A stretch of DNA of 64,000 nucleotides from assembly GCA_047967505.1 (NCBI GenBank), contig CM106540.1; one strand, given 5' to 3'. Every line of letters starts with the position of its first letter. Position 1 is the stretch's first letter. This stretch comes from Dipteris shenzhenensis. Lineage: Eukaryota; Polypodiophyta; Polypodiopsida; Gleicheniales. The notes under the pieces were generated by a model. It made no database searches and was not told the DNA's origin. It saw nothing but the letters and a program-made list of their open reading frames with translations. Made by a program: the position numbers and the translations under genes. Below, piece after piece: positions 48,567 to 57,886 of this stretch.

Positions 48567-49403
48567 ACACACACACACACATACATACATACATACATGT
48601 AGACATATGTAAATACACATCTATATTGATATTTATATGTGTGTTTGTGTGTTCACATTGCTTTGATAAATGCATTACACATTGTTGACGGATGCAAGGA
48701 GTCGTAACATAGTTTGCAAGTCTATCCTTGAACACCTTATTGCAACTATGTGTTGAGGGCTTGCCTTCCGAGCATTTCATTCGCTACTAGGTTTAACTTG
48801 CTTTTTGCCTTCATCCTTTTCTTGTGAGAGTTGGGACCCTTGGACTTGGGCATGTTTGATTCTCATGTTTTTGGCATTGTTGTGCATGTCTTTTTTATCT
48901 TGGTCTAAAAGACGTGTTGGCACTTAATGAAATGATACCCATAACGAGTTGTTCTTTCCTTTTATCTTTTATTGTTACAAAATTGTAGAGCATCATGGAA
49001 TATGAGGAGCATGAAAAACGTGCTTGGAGTATAGATTTCTCTCGTACAGAACCTTCAATGCTAGTCTCTGGCAGTGATGATGGCAAGGTGTTTACTTGGC
49101 CCACTTAGATTTATCGCTCAAGAGATGTACATTTTGTCTCTTGGTTTCTCACAGTGAATTTTTTATTTGTATTTTTTTGTATTAAGCAAAGAACATTTCA
49201 AACCATTTTGATGCAACGGTACATATTTAAATGCTTGAAAAAATTATTAATTGTACACGTTTGAAAAAATTATTAATTGTAAGTGTGTTGAAACACAGGT
49301 GAAAGTCTGGTGTACAAATAAGGAATCAAGTGTCCTTGATATTGATATGAAGGCCAATATATGCTGTGTCAAGTACAATCCCGGATCCAGTAACTATGTT
49401 GCG
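39786..49403 (+). CDS. COP1: COP1 E3 ubiquitin-protein ligase, exons 1-10 (gene continues past the window)
   Basis: Exons: 39,786-40,088; 41,371-41,448; 41,585-41,740; 41,861-42,238; 43,172-43,344; 43,502-43,567; 43,757-43,835; 45,206-45,361; 48,989-49,087; 49,299-49,403. All introns are GT..AG, and the exons join to 1,593 nt (531 codons) without a stop. The order is RING finger, coiled coil, nuclear-localisation region and WD40 propeller, as in plant COP1. The angiosperm protein has roughly 675 residues, so the last WD40 repeats (about 145 residues) must lie beyond 64,000. COP1 works in the nucleus with SPA proteins and CUL4-DDB1 to ubiquitinate light-response transcription factors such as HY5 in darkness. 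Intron 10 begins at 49,404 and exceeds 14.5 kb. The ATG is chosen from its good context (gcgcccATGG) and the upstream in-frame stop. No damaging change was seen in any exon. Confidence 0.95.
40289..40309. repeat. Poly-C tract in COP1 intron 1
   Basis: An uninterrupted run of about 20 C within intron 1 (40,089-41,370). The rest of that intron shows no other element by eye. Confidence 0.85.
41371..42238 (+). CDS. COP1: COP1 exons 2-4: coiled coil and nuclear-localisation region
   Basis: Exon 2 (41,371-41,448) gives residues 102-127, exon 3 (41,585-41,740) 128-179, and exon 4 (41,861-42,238) 180-305. All are phase 0. Exon 3 and the start of exon 4 form the heptad-rich coiled coil used for COP1 and SPA pairing ([20 protein letters not shown] and onward). 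The rest of exon 4 is a variable linker with a Gly/Ala-rich piece. It ends with KKKR at residues 298-301. With KRRR at 316-319 from exon 5, this makes a bipartite nuclear signal. Confidence 0.95.
42329..42815. mobile_element. MITE-like element with 8-bp target duplication in COP1 intron 4
   Basis: The 8-bp sequence GTTTGAAG is present on both sides (42,321-42,328 and 42,816-42,823). The ends are inverted: left CACAGTTACGCTGAAAC and right (reversed) CATAGTTAGGGGAAAC. An 8-bp duplication with CA-starting ends is the usual mark of hAT-type elements. There is no coding sequence. The left third is a cluster of CTGAAACG..CGTTTCAG palindromes and the right end is rich in cccgtttcc words. Confidence 0.75.
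42339..42506. repeat. Cluster of seven CTGAAAC-GTTTCAG palindromes
   Basis: Palindromic or near-palindromic copies lie at 42,339-42,354, 42,368-42,384, 42,399-42,414, 42,418-42,431, 42,449-42,462, 42,468-42,483 and 42,488-42,506. The centre varies (CG, CGCG, CGCCG, CACG, CGTGCCG), but the flanking arms are constant. One copy extends to the perfect 20-bp palindrome TGGCTGAAACGTTTCAGCCA. Confidence 0.9.
43172..49403 (+). CDS. COP1: COP1 exons 5-10: start of the WD40 propeller
   Basis: Exon 5 ends in phase 2 and exon 6 (43,502-43,567) also ends in phase 2. Exon 7 restores phase 0, and exons 8-10 are all phase 0. The sequence [20 protein letters not shown] leads into the propeller. Later WD blades show [44 protein letters not shown] and [17 protein letters not shown]. 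This propeller binds Val-Pro peptides of substrates and photoreceptors. The next expected segment (a VGSADHHIHYYDL-like blade) was looked for to the window end and not found. Confidence 0.95.
44207..44517. mobile_element. MITE-like element in COP1 intron 7, built from GGAACG and GTTCC words
   Basis: The left end CATAGTTACCAGGGAA and the right end TTCCCTGGCAACTCC are inverted repeats. The match continues inward through a gatgttccgg or aaatgttccgg segment. The interior repeats agatttaggt preceded by ggaacgcc or ggaactcc. The left end matches the CATAGTTA terminus of the intron 4 element, so the two may belong to one superfamily. A target duplication could not be recognised. Confidence 0.5.
45772..46427. 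repeat. Compound (TA)n / (ATAC)n / (ATATACATG)n microsatellite in COP1 intron 8
   Basis: About 650 bp of almost pure A/T/C/G purine-pyrimidine alternation: tatata runs mixed with catacata and tacatgtata. Both strands remain open in several frames only because the repeat lacks stop words. The resulting Tyr/Ile/His-rich frames are not genes. Confidence 0.95.
46428..46800. repeat. Inverted repeat of two LINE 3' ends around a TA-rich centre
   Basis: The left arm 46,428-46,513 (agtagc..ttatgtgtacc..aggcccgtgaggcc..tctctc) and the right arm 46,692-46,800 are almost perfect reverse complements over about 85 bp. The centre is TA, CA and TATG microsatellite. Each arm carries the LINE 3'-end motif described below, so the structure is two LINE tails facing each other. 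Confidence 0.85.
46692..47990 (-). mobile_element. ORF1-only LINE derivative ending in (TC)n
   Basis: On the minus strand, protein-like frames run from about 47,990 down to 47,140. Segments include [20 protein letters not shown] (coiled coil), [20 protein letters not shown], and [20 protein letters not shown] with [20 protein letters not shown]. They read as a LINE first-ORF protein broken by frame changes. No reverse transcriptase follows. A 3' region of about 400 bp ends with the motif aggcccgtgaggcc and a TC repeat (46,692-46,730). A related copy lies at 59,797-60,650. Confidence 0.5.
47999..48362. repeat. Two further LINE 3'-end fragments
   Basis: At 47,999-48,060 (minus) a gagaga-gaaagaaag run is followed by a diverged copy of the 3'-end motif (ggtctatgagac). 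At 48,305-48,362 (plus) cccataggcccgtgaggcct is followed by gacgtcaatatatc and a (TTTC)n run. Between them no gene is seen. Confidence 0.55.
48363..48660. repeat. Compound microsatellite (TTTC, ATAC, TC, TA, CA)
   Basis: A chain of simple repeats in COP1 intron 8, including (TC)n near 48,520, (TA)n at 48,533-48,562 and (CA)n near 48,565-48,580. No coding content. Confidence 0.85.
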
Positions 49404-49603
49404 GTATTGTTTACTTCGTACTTGCAAATGTGTGCCATTTCGTTGTGTGCATGTGTACGTTAGGTGTGGGTTTGTAAGGAGGAGAGTACAATGCTTAAGG
49501 ACTTGGCTAAATGACAGTAAAAGATACAAAGGGTCGCTTAATTCATAGCGAAATCTGTGAATCATAATTTTAGTAGCTAGTTGCAAAAATAATAAAATGG
49601 AAT

Positions 49604-49611
<8 letters not shown>

Positions 49612-49651
<40 letters not shown>

Positions 49652-49897
49652 AGGGATGACGACGACGCCAATGACGATGCTTTAACTGAGGACACTTTAA
49701 TAGTGTCCTCAAGAGGCCAGTGAGACACGACCTATGGAGAACTTCACATGGTGTCCTTTGAGTGATCAGAAGGTTGACTTCTTATGCATTTTGTCATGAT
49801 TTCTTGTCTATGCTTAGATAAGAGACATAAAATGGTACCTAGAGGATGTCTATGGATGATCCCAAGAAGTTGGGATAGATTGGTACATTGGTGTAAT
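49612..49897 (-). mobile_element. 3' end of the LINE interrupted by the gypsy element
   Basis: On the minus strand this continues the LINE that stops at 58,885: NIKGNFQH, a TGA, then LHQCTNLSQLLG and ILCLLSKHRQEIMTK, the usual C-terminal pattern after the LINE zinc site. The stop near 49,740 is followed by the 3' region with cctctt-gaggac and a (TC)n tail (49,612-49,646). The two LINE parts are separated exactly by the gypsy element and its GTAAT duplication. Confidence 0.7.
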
Positions 49898-50885
49898 ATT
49901 ATCTAGAAAAGAAATCAAGGCATGATGCTAGACGCGAGGCATGGCGACGCTCGAGAGCCATAGGGGAAAAGAAAATGTGAGGGAAGAAGCATTAACATAG
50001 GTGGGAAAAAAGGATTAAGAGGGGTGGGAATGAAGAGAGGGACTATGCCACAAGGGGGAAGGGAGAGGGGGAAGAGGAGCATGTACATGATGGGAGGTGG
50101 AATGTAGAGATGGAGACATCAAGGGAAGAGAGTCAAGCTTTATTTGAAAGAAAGGATGGAGTGGGGAAATCAAAGTACTAGCTAGGTGGCTTTACAAGAA
50201 TGAGCGTGTTCTATCAAGGAATAGCTCCCTCCTTTTATAGCCAAGAGAGAGGGTCTCTCCCAATAAATGCATCCTCCCACATGCATGGTGTGTGGGGAAA
50301 AGTATCCTATGTGGGCTTGATGGATACACACTCTCAATTGTATGCGACAACCCTTTGCCTTATTTTTTCACATAAATCAAACCCCATATCCCAAGTCTAA
50401 GATACTCCCTTGGTCTCTTTCCAATTTTATAATACGTTCAAACATCTAGGAGGACAAGTGGAGGGTGGGCACAAGGAGTCTTGCCACCTCATCCTACTTT
50501 CCCCATTATTTAACTTGCATTCTTGGACTATCTACACTCCTTCCACATGGGCCTATCCTACATGGAGGAAATAATCCAATATAATATCCATCTCCACCTA
50601 TTTTATATTACTTCTCCCATGGTCCTTAGGCCATGTCTCATTAAATGCAGGCATGGGACCTGGCACATGGAAGAACGATGCCACCTTATCATTTTATAAT
50701 ATAACTACCATGGATTATGTACAACACACCTTATGGGTCCTCTTACATGGAAGGGTGGCACATGGTCATGCCGTGCCACCTTAACCCTGGGCCCTATGCA
50801 CACCATATTTTATTATACTATTGCCACACATACAAGCACACACATATATTTATGTCTTTTACCTTGGCTAAATTTATCCATAACA
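49898..50885 (-). repeat. Gypsy 3' LTR
   Basis: On the minus strand it starts TGTTATGGATAAATTT and ends ..CTAGATAAT next to ATTAC. The 3' end lacks the usual CA. It differs from the other LTR by point changes and a few indels, for example a short insertion in the right copy near 58,643-58,655. Confidence 0.88.
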
Positions 50886-52182
50886 GTTCCCGCTCCAGGC
50901 AGGGAATGCATAGCATTTCCATGCCTGGGACCATCACGAACAAAGAAGGGCTTGAGATAACGCTTGTTGATCACCTTCTTGCCATATGGCTCATGCAGTG
51001 GTCCAATCTATTGTTAAAGCATAGCACAACATCCCCCTCAGTAAAGTGTCTTTTCCATCCCTTGCGAATCTTAGCATCCATGCGGGCTTTTTGTCGGTTC
51101 TTTTGGATCTCTGTTTGATGGAGTGCAAGGCGTCGGGTTTCATCTAGCTTCTTAAGTTGTACTAACTTGGCCTCTACATGTTCATCTTCTATCATCCTCT
51201 GTTCTCGTGCCAATCTCAAGGTCGTAATTTCTATCTCTAGTGGTAAAAATGCCTTAGTTCCGTACACCAACTCAAAAGAAGTGTTACCTGCAGATGATTT
51301 ATGGGGTGATGTTGTAAGCCCACACGGCTTCGGTGACCTTCTGATCCCACTGGCTCCTGTTCCCTGTGGTCATTTTTTCCATGGTTTTACAAAGGAGGCC
51401 GTTGGTCCGTTCCGTTTGTCCCATGGACGTTGGATGATAGATGCTAGAAGTGCGGTGATCAATACCCATGCGATCCATGAGCAACTCCAGTGCTTCATTT
51501 AAGAATGGACTCCCATGGTCAGATACTATTTCCATGGGTGTCCCAAATCTTGTGTAGATACCTTCAAATATGAACTTTGAAATTAACTTACCATTTGCAG
51601 CAGGGAGGGTGATAGCTTCAGCCCACTTAGTGACATAATGAGTGGCTATCAGAAGATACTTCTTTTTGCGGGCAGTCATGGGCAGGGGCCCAACAAAATT
51701 CCCCACTTCTGAAATGGATGGATGGACATCACTGGGTGATGTTGCTCAGGACGCAAATCCTTTCTACCAAAGGATTGGCATGGTTCACAAGTTTTGCAAT
51801 ACATAGTGACATCCTTGAACAAGGTCGGTCAATAGTACCCAGCATGTAAAATCTTCTTAGCTGTATAGTCACCGGCATAGTGGCCTCCACAAAATCCATC
51901 ATGATAATGCTTCAATACCTCAGGTACTTCATGTGTATTAACGGCCCATCTTAGTATCCCATCCATGCCTTGACGGTACAACACCCCATCAAAGAGAGTG
52001 TAGCGCCTACTATCTCTACGGATCTTCTTTCTCTCATAGCTAGTACTTTGTGGAGGAAAGGAGAAAGCGGTCAGAAATCTATAGATACCACCATACCATG
52101 GATCCCCAACTTCTATGGCTGCTACAAGGATTACATTGAGGCACTCCTCTAAATCAATAAAGCATTCTTTAAGTTGGAACAA
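50886..52182 (-). pseudogene. Gypsy integrase region, broken
   Basis: The minus-strand frame 52,182-51,829 holds the zinc-binding part, with HYHDGFCGGHYAGDYTAKKI, and continues with CKTCEPCQ in the next stretch. The core is at 51,706-51,299. THYVTKWAEA has His where the first catalytic Asp is usual, VSDHGSPFLN has the second Asp, and MGQTERTNG has the Glu. The C-terminal part (51,270-50,971) has LVYGTKAFLPLEIEI and a basic end. Frame breaks lie near 51,750 and 51,290. Confidence 0.85.
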
Positions 52183-53500
52183 TCTCCTTTTACAATTTTG
52201 AAAGAAAAATCATATTCTTGTAAAACTGCCAACCATTTGGCCAACCGGCACATGGGATTTGGTGATTGAAGAACCTGCTTTGCAAGACCATTGCTACAGA
52301 TTATAATGAAGGACTTTCCAGCCACATAATGCTTAAATTTCTCAATGCAAAAAACCAAAGACAAGGCATGCTTGTCAGCCTCAGAGTAGCGTCGTTCAGT
52401 TTCGAGCAATTGTCGAGAAGCAAATCGAAGGGGATACATGAACCGATCCTCCCCTTGCTAGAAAAGAATACCTGCCAGAGTGCGCTCACCAAACCCAGGA
52501 TTAATATAGAAAGTCTTTGACCAATCAGGATTGTGTAGAATGGGTTATGAAGCCAGAGCACTCTTGATTTGTGCAAACCCATGATCACAATCCTCATCCC
52601 AAGAGAAATCAACCCCACCTTTTAATAGCATAGCCATGGGTCGCGTCAAAGTAGCATATTGATCAATGAAGCGGTGATAGTATCCTGCTAGATTGACAAA
52701 TGAGCGTACCTGACGTTTGGTTGTTGGCGAGGAGAGCTTAAGGATAGCTTCTAACTTCTCGGGATCAGGCTTGACGCCCTCGGATGAGACAATATGTGCT
52801 AGTAACCTCCCTTGAGTGGCCCCGATGGTGCATTTATAAGGGTTGAGGCTGCCATTCGCATTATTGACCCTTTGGAAGGCCAACCTAACCTTCATGACGT
52901 GCTGCTTACGTGCCGAGAATATACAAAAATCATCTAAAAACACCTCGAAGAAAATCCCCAAATAAGGATCAAACACCACATAAATCTTTGAAAGGTAGCA
53001 GGAGCATTGGTGAGGCCAAATGGCATTACTTTGAATGCAGACGTTCCCCAGGGTGTGGCAAATGTGGTTTTAAGCACATCCTCCTCAACAATTTTGATTT
53101 GATAAAACCCGGAGTAACCATCACAGAAAGTATACATCTCATGACCACTTATCTTCTCAAGAATGAGGTTTTAAAAGGGAAGAGGATGATGGTCCCTCTT
53201 GGTGGCCGCATTGAGTTTCTTATAGTCATTGCAGACTCGCGACTTGTTGTTTTTCTTTGGGGTGACTACCACTGGTGAAACCCATTCAGTATAGTGGACC
53301 GGAACAATCAACCCAGCTTCTACAAGCTTCCGCAACTCTGAGCGCAAAGCATCAGTCTGTAGGGGCCCTAATCTTTGATACTTATGAGCCATTGGCTTAG
53401 CATCAGGCTTCAGCTCTATCTTGTGTTCTATGGCAGTCACATGGCGAAGGTGGTGGTAGCTAGTTACGAAGACGTCTGGGAAATATTTGAACATTTTTAG
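52149..53500 (-). pseudogene. Gypsy reverse transcriptase and RNase H region, broken
   Basis: Minus-strand segments in order: IEHKIELKPDAKPMAHKYQR and GLIVPVHYTEWVSPVVVTPK (53,494-53,171), FCDGYSGFYQIKI and PFGLTNAPATFQRFM (53,137-52,934), VFLDDFCIFS with an intact double Asp (about 52,935), YHRFIDQYATLTRPM and the linker to RNase H (52,979-52,545), then SRQLLETERRYSEADKHALS and FKIVKGDCSNLKNAL (52,439-52,149). The domain order is standard gypsy. Several frame changes separate the pieces. Confidence 0.88.
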
Positions 53501-53937
53501 GAACTCGTCTTTCTCACTTGGAGTGAGGTCTGGGAAAGCATAGATTCAAGCTGTTGAGGACTAGTTGTTACCTTTTCTGCAGGTGGCGGGGTCGGAGACA
53601 CCCCCATCATGTAAACTTCTTCCTCTGAGAACTCCTCCCGTCTGAATCTTCCATTGACTCAGACACCGAGGATGAGCGAGTATCACTGTCCTGCTCGTAC
53701 CTTTTCCTTTTTCTTGCTTTTTCTTGTTGAGAGTCCTTGCTGTAGCTCACGTCTAACCTTAATGCTTAATGCTATTTATTGAGGAAGCGTGATGCTCAAA
53801 GACCGATGAGCAAGGTCCTTAACGACTGAATAGTCTTCTTGCTCTGAGCCGATAGGAAAATCCGAGGGCGACCACTTACTTCTGCGAGATCTTTTGGTCT
53901 TCTTTGTTGGTTGGTCTGTCATCTCAGCATTTGAGGG

Positions 53938-55002
53938 CTATGAGAAGGACACCTTTCTCATGAGGCGGCCCGGTCCCTGGTTTGGAGAGGGGTCCGAGAT
54001 GGTACGACTTATTTTCTCGAGGTCAAGGATCTCTACGTCAGAATCCTCGATGTCTGATCCACTTAGAAGATTTACCCTTGGAATATTGGGACATTCGGTG
54101 TGATAATGACCCTTCTGGTGGCACTCGTAGCACATGACATTGGCACGTTTACTTGGAGGGTGATTGGCTTGATTTCTGATGTCCATCTCAAGCCGAAGAT
54201 CATTCAGGGCCTTGGCGAGGTCATTGACTCCGGGTTCTTTAGCAAGAGGGATTGGGGGAGTAGGAAGGAGGTGGACTCGTGGGCGAGGCTGGGAAAATCT
54301 TCCAGGTGGAGAGTGAGGATATACACCTTGTTGAGGGTAAGTAGCTAAGAGAGGAGCATACATTTGAGGTGGAGGCGGTGGATACATGCCTGATGGGGAG
54401 TGGGGGTATGTCCTTGAGTTGGACCCCCCAAGTTGTTGTTGCAAGAATTGAGAGGGTTGCGGGGGGACAGTCGTCTTCTTTGAAGTGGGGTCAGATTAAA
54501 CTTTATCAAACTTTTGAGCAATCTCACGTGCTAGCACCATGGTTTCTGGATTCTTCCATTTAAGCTTGAGGCGGAATTCATCACTTACTCCTGCTACGAG
54601 GTAGCCCAGCACATGTTGAGTCATTTCAACTCGAAATCCGGTGTTGTCCTCCCGCGTGGCAATTAAACGATCCAGGAGCACGGTCGCTTGATCCACATAT
54701 CGACGCGCTGTCTCACCTTCTGATTGCTTCAAGTTTGCCACCTGCAGGTACACATTCTCCGGCTCCTCTTCTTTGTCGAAATACTCGATTATAGCTGTTG
54801 TCAACCTCGGCCAACTTTAATGAACGTCTTCAACCTGCTTCTCGTACCACACTTGAGCCAAACCCTCTAGAAATATGGGAAGAACCAACAGCCATCTATG
54901 TTCTGTAAGAAAGTTGAGAGAAACACAACGGTATTTGAAGGCCACAAGATTCTCATTTGGATTTTCTTCAACCCGTCCACAGAACATGGGAATGTCAGCC
55001 AT
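53938..55002 (-). pseudogene. Gypsy Gag, broken
   Basis: On the minus strand from ATG at 55,002. RCVSLNFLTEHRWLLVLPIF and LEGLAQVWYEKQVEDV form the capsid start, and a stop near 54,817 interrupts. The retrotransposon-gag core continues through GETARRYVDQATVLLDRLIA and LGYLVAGVSDEFRLKLKW. A Pro-rich linker follows a stop near 54,496. The zinc knuckle CYECHQKGHYHTEC sits near 54,095-54,135. The frame ends near 53,938 after an acidic stretch. The gap of about 440 bp to the reverse transcriptase shows no DTG or DSG protease motif. Confidence 0.85.
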
Positions 55003-55510
55003 GCTTGGAAATGAAAAAGAGAGAGACTAAATGAGGCTTATCTATTGACAAACAATGGATGCAACAATGGATGCTTGTTGATGTCGTGGAACCAAGCCTT
55101 CGCTCCGCATCTTATACCTTCTGACTGCTTCAAGTTTGTCACCTGTAGGTACACATTCCCCGGCTCCTCTTCTTTGTTGAAATACTCGATTATAGCTGTT
55201 GTCAACCTCGGCCAACTTTGACGAACGTCTTCGACCTGCTTCTCGTACCACACTTGAGCCAAACCCTCTAGAAATATGGGAAGAACCAACAGCCATCTAT
55301 GTTCTGTAAGAAAGTTGAGAGAAACACAACGGCATTTGAAGGCCACAACATCCAACCCGTCCACAGAACACAGGAATGTCAGCCATGCTTGGAAATGAAA
55401 AAGAGAGAGACTAAATGAGGCTTATCTATTGGCAAACAATGGATGCTTGTTGATGTCGTGGAACAAAGCCTTCGCTCTGCACCTTATATCTTCCACTAAC
55501 TTGTTTACAC
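54717..55510 (-). repeat. 400-bp tandem duplication of the gypsy gag start
   Basis: Copy A spans about 54,717-55,116 and copy B 55,117-55,510. Both hold the same Gag N-terminus and the gcttatctattg-caaacaat leader piece. Copy B lacks part of the ATG-proximal sequence and is the more decayed. The ATG-bearing copy next to the rest of gag is copy A. Confidence 0.85.
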
Positions 55511-55740
55511 ACGAGTTGAGAATCTCCTTGCACCTTAAGTTGCTTGATGCGATGTTCTTGCGCCTTTTGTAGCTCAAAAATGAGTGCCGAGTACTCAGCT
55601 TGGTTGTAAGTACTTGTTGGTGCAGACTTGCTATAACAATACACCTCATCCCTTGGTGAAGTGAGCTTCACACCCACACCAGCAGCCTTGGTCGAAGATT
55701 TGTATGCGCCGTCAAATTGGAGGAGCCAAGATGTCATCAC
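55426..55740 (-). pseudogene. Truncated extra RNase H domain in the gypsy leader, upstream of gag
   Basis: On the minus strand the frame encodes MTSWLLQFDGAYKSSTKAAG, then NQAEYSALIFELQKAQEH and VQGDSQLVCKQVSGRY. This is the plant-type (archaeal-like) RNase H pattern with Asp, Glu and Asp of the active site. It stops after the third acidic residue and runs into duplicated gag-leader sequence. The element's normal RNase H is in pol, so this is a second, truncated one. Such extra RNase H domains are known in some gypsy lineages, but next to the integrase. Confidence 0.7.
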
Positions 55741-56711
55741 ACCAAGACTAAAATCCGGACATCCTAAGTTTCTCAGTAGTCCAAGATAGGTAGAAGGAGA
55801 GGGTGGGGAGAATTCAATACTTGAGCAAGACGTTCAGCACGAAATAAACTTGCAATCCTTTGTTGATAGTTTATCTTTAGACAAAAAAGAATTACAACTT
55901 GAAGCTCAAAATGAGGCACAAAGGGTTGATTAGGTTCAAAGGGATTCCTTGGTCGAAACAGTACCAACCATAGCCGAGCCCTAGAAACCTTTGTAGTGAG
56001 ATCGATAAGAAAACATTCAAGACGAGCTTATTCACATGAATTAATAAGCAGATGCCCCCAAGCTTAGGGAACATAGAATGTCACCCTTTTAATTACCTCC
56101 GATGCAGCAAGTAGCTCGATCACCGCACAATGAGTAGAAGTCCTTCCAATGTATCACTAGTTCTTCACCTTGAATCATCCATGGTGTATTATCCCACCCG
56201 TCGTCTCCTTGAGCAATGTATTGTACAATCAGTTGTTGAAAATCGACATGAAGATCAAGAAAGAGATCTCGTCAATTGGTAGCCGTAATGAGCGGAGGAC
56301 CAAGTACTAAATCCTTGAACTCGTCGAGAAGTGACATAAATATCCACCCTTCTCGTGTGACGTGCGTCCAAGGAGTGAACTTGAAAAAGTTCTGTGATCT
56401 AGTATGAGGTATGAATAGAGCACATGAAATGAAGTACTTTTGCTTTTTACAGCAAGAGGAAACTCCCTACGGTTAGAGAGTTACAGTTCATGAGATTTTA
56501 TCATATAAGCAATATCATTACACTTTCATCACTTCCTATTTGCTGGCCCATTAGTAAGTCTTTCTTTTGTGAATGGGGAGGTCTTGGGTTCAATTCCCAC
56601 TCTTTACTAAAAAGAGAGGAGAGGAGAGGAGAAGAGAAGAGAAGAGAAAGAGAAGAAGAGGGAGAGGATAGGGACGTGAGATCTTTTGCAGAAGCTCGGA
56701 AAGTTTATCGT

Positions 56712-56850
56712 GATCTGTTCGCGACGCGTAAATGCACCAGAAGACGCAGGAACTCAAAAAAACAGTCGCAATCTGTACGCGACGCGTAGATGCGCCAGAA
56801 GACGCAGGAACTAAAAAACAATCGCGATCTGTCCACGACGTGCAGATGCG
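56712..56850. repeat. CpG-rich tandem repeat with period 56-58 bp
   Basis: Units start gatctgttcgcgacgcg (56,712), aatctgtacgcgacgcg (56,770) and gatctgtccacgacg (56,826). Each is followed by tag- or aaatgc-ccag, and the first two by agacgcaggaact. CpG is kept in the first two units and partly lost in the third. Confidence 0.8.
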
Positions 56851-57166
56851 CCAACTGTAACCAAGAGACGTGCGGGTGTTGTAATTTTGCAAATGCGCCT
56901 GGTACGACGAAAAGATTCGCCAGTCAAAATACACGCAGATGCATAGGAATCGCGATGTGTGCGCCATAAGCCAGGCTGAAGGTGTCTATTCGATAGAATT
57001 TCAAATCCTATTCGAGCATGATCCTGGCAAGTTTGAGTAGATTACGCTGCGTCAAACGCAGCTCGATGTGACATCGTTGAACTTTCTCCAAGAAGGTCTG
57101 CATCATTTTGCACAGGTGGAAGAAGAGGCAACCGTAAAAATCAAGCCAAGAATGTCTGGAGGTCCC

Positions 57167-57352
57167 TGTTGCAATAAGCTTGTCTACGAAGTATAATCAT
57201 ATATAGGATAGACACACACTAGAATACCAAAGTGTATATGAGATATCTCCCAATATGACACGTGGCACTCACACAGGATAACATAAGACTCTACTAGAAC
57301 TCCTAGTAGAACATACTAAAACACACTCAACTTGACCTCATTTTCTAACACC
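57167..57352. repeat. Possible small LTR (TG..CA) inside the gypsy leader
   Basis: On the minus strand TGTTAGAAAATGAGGTC follows a G-rich run (catgggggg), as the start of a copia-like 3' LTR follows its purine tract. It ends ..TTATTGCAACA. No coding copia sequence or second LTR was found, so it may be a remnant or a chance arrangement. Confidence 0.3.
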
Positions 57353-57859
57353 CCCCATGAAGGAAAGGTGAGGGACTACTGGAATGGAACCAAGCATAGA
57401 ACATGACAATGATGGACTACTAATCTGTGCACCCCAAGTAACTCAAAGGCTAAAGTCTGAGCATGTTTAGAGGTTGATCCAAGCACTCTCATGGCCTAAG
57501 ACTCAACATGACTCAGAGTCTCATGTCTCGGCATGGCTACATGACCAGCTCATGGGTCTAGGAATATACGAACATCCTGAAACTCGGCTAGGGCTGATAA
57601 AGAGACCTTATCAAAGCCAATATATGGCTCCACAATACATCCTCTTTCTGGCTCCAAAACAAGGTGATATGGAGCCACACATCATTAGAAATACATCGTT
57701 CTAGGAGGACTATCCAAGGCTGAGAACCTTTATTGACTCAAAGAGATTCTTAAGGCACGCAAACTGGAGGCGCAGAAGTAGAGAACCGCACACAGAAGGT
57801 GTTGTAGAACTACACCTAGCAGTAGGAGTAACGAATTTTACGCCACTAGCCGTGGAGAT

Positions 57860-57881
57860 TTCGATCCCAGCAGCCACACCA
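57860..57881 (-). other. Gypsy primer-binding site
   Basis: On the minus strand it starts TGGTGTGGCTGC and ends GGGATCGAA. On the plus strand it reads like a tRNA 3' end: a T-arm ttcgatccc followed by an acceptor strand ending CCA. It lies 5 bp inside the 5' LTR. The tRNA species was not identified. Confidence 0.75.
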
Positions 57882-57886
57882 ATTTT

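Larger units (their letters stand above)
55741..57859 (-). other. Long leader of the gypsy element
   Basis: About 2.1 kb between the RNase H fragment and the primer-binding site, without a convincing gene. It holds a CpG-rich tandem repeat at 56,712-56,850, a GA-rich run at 56,610-56,665 and a possible LTR fragment at 57,167-57,352. Frames in this region are short. Confidence 0.5.

Noticed and set aside
57860-57881. Possible tRNA gene (T-arm and CCA end)
   Set aside because: Only the 3' end pattern is present and it lies exactly at a gypsy primer-binding site. No D-arm or anticodon arm precedes it.
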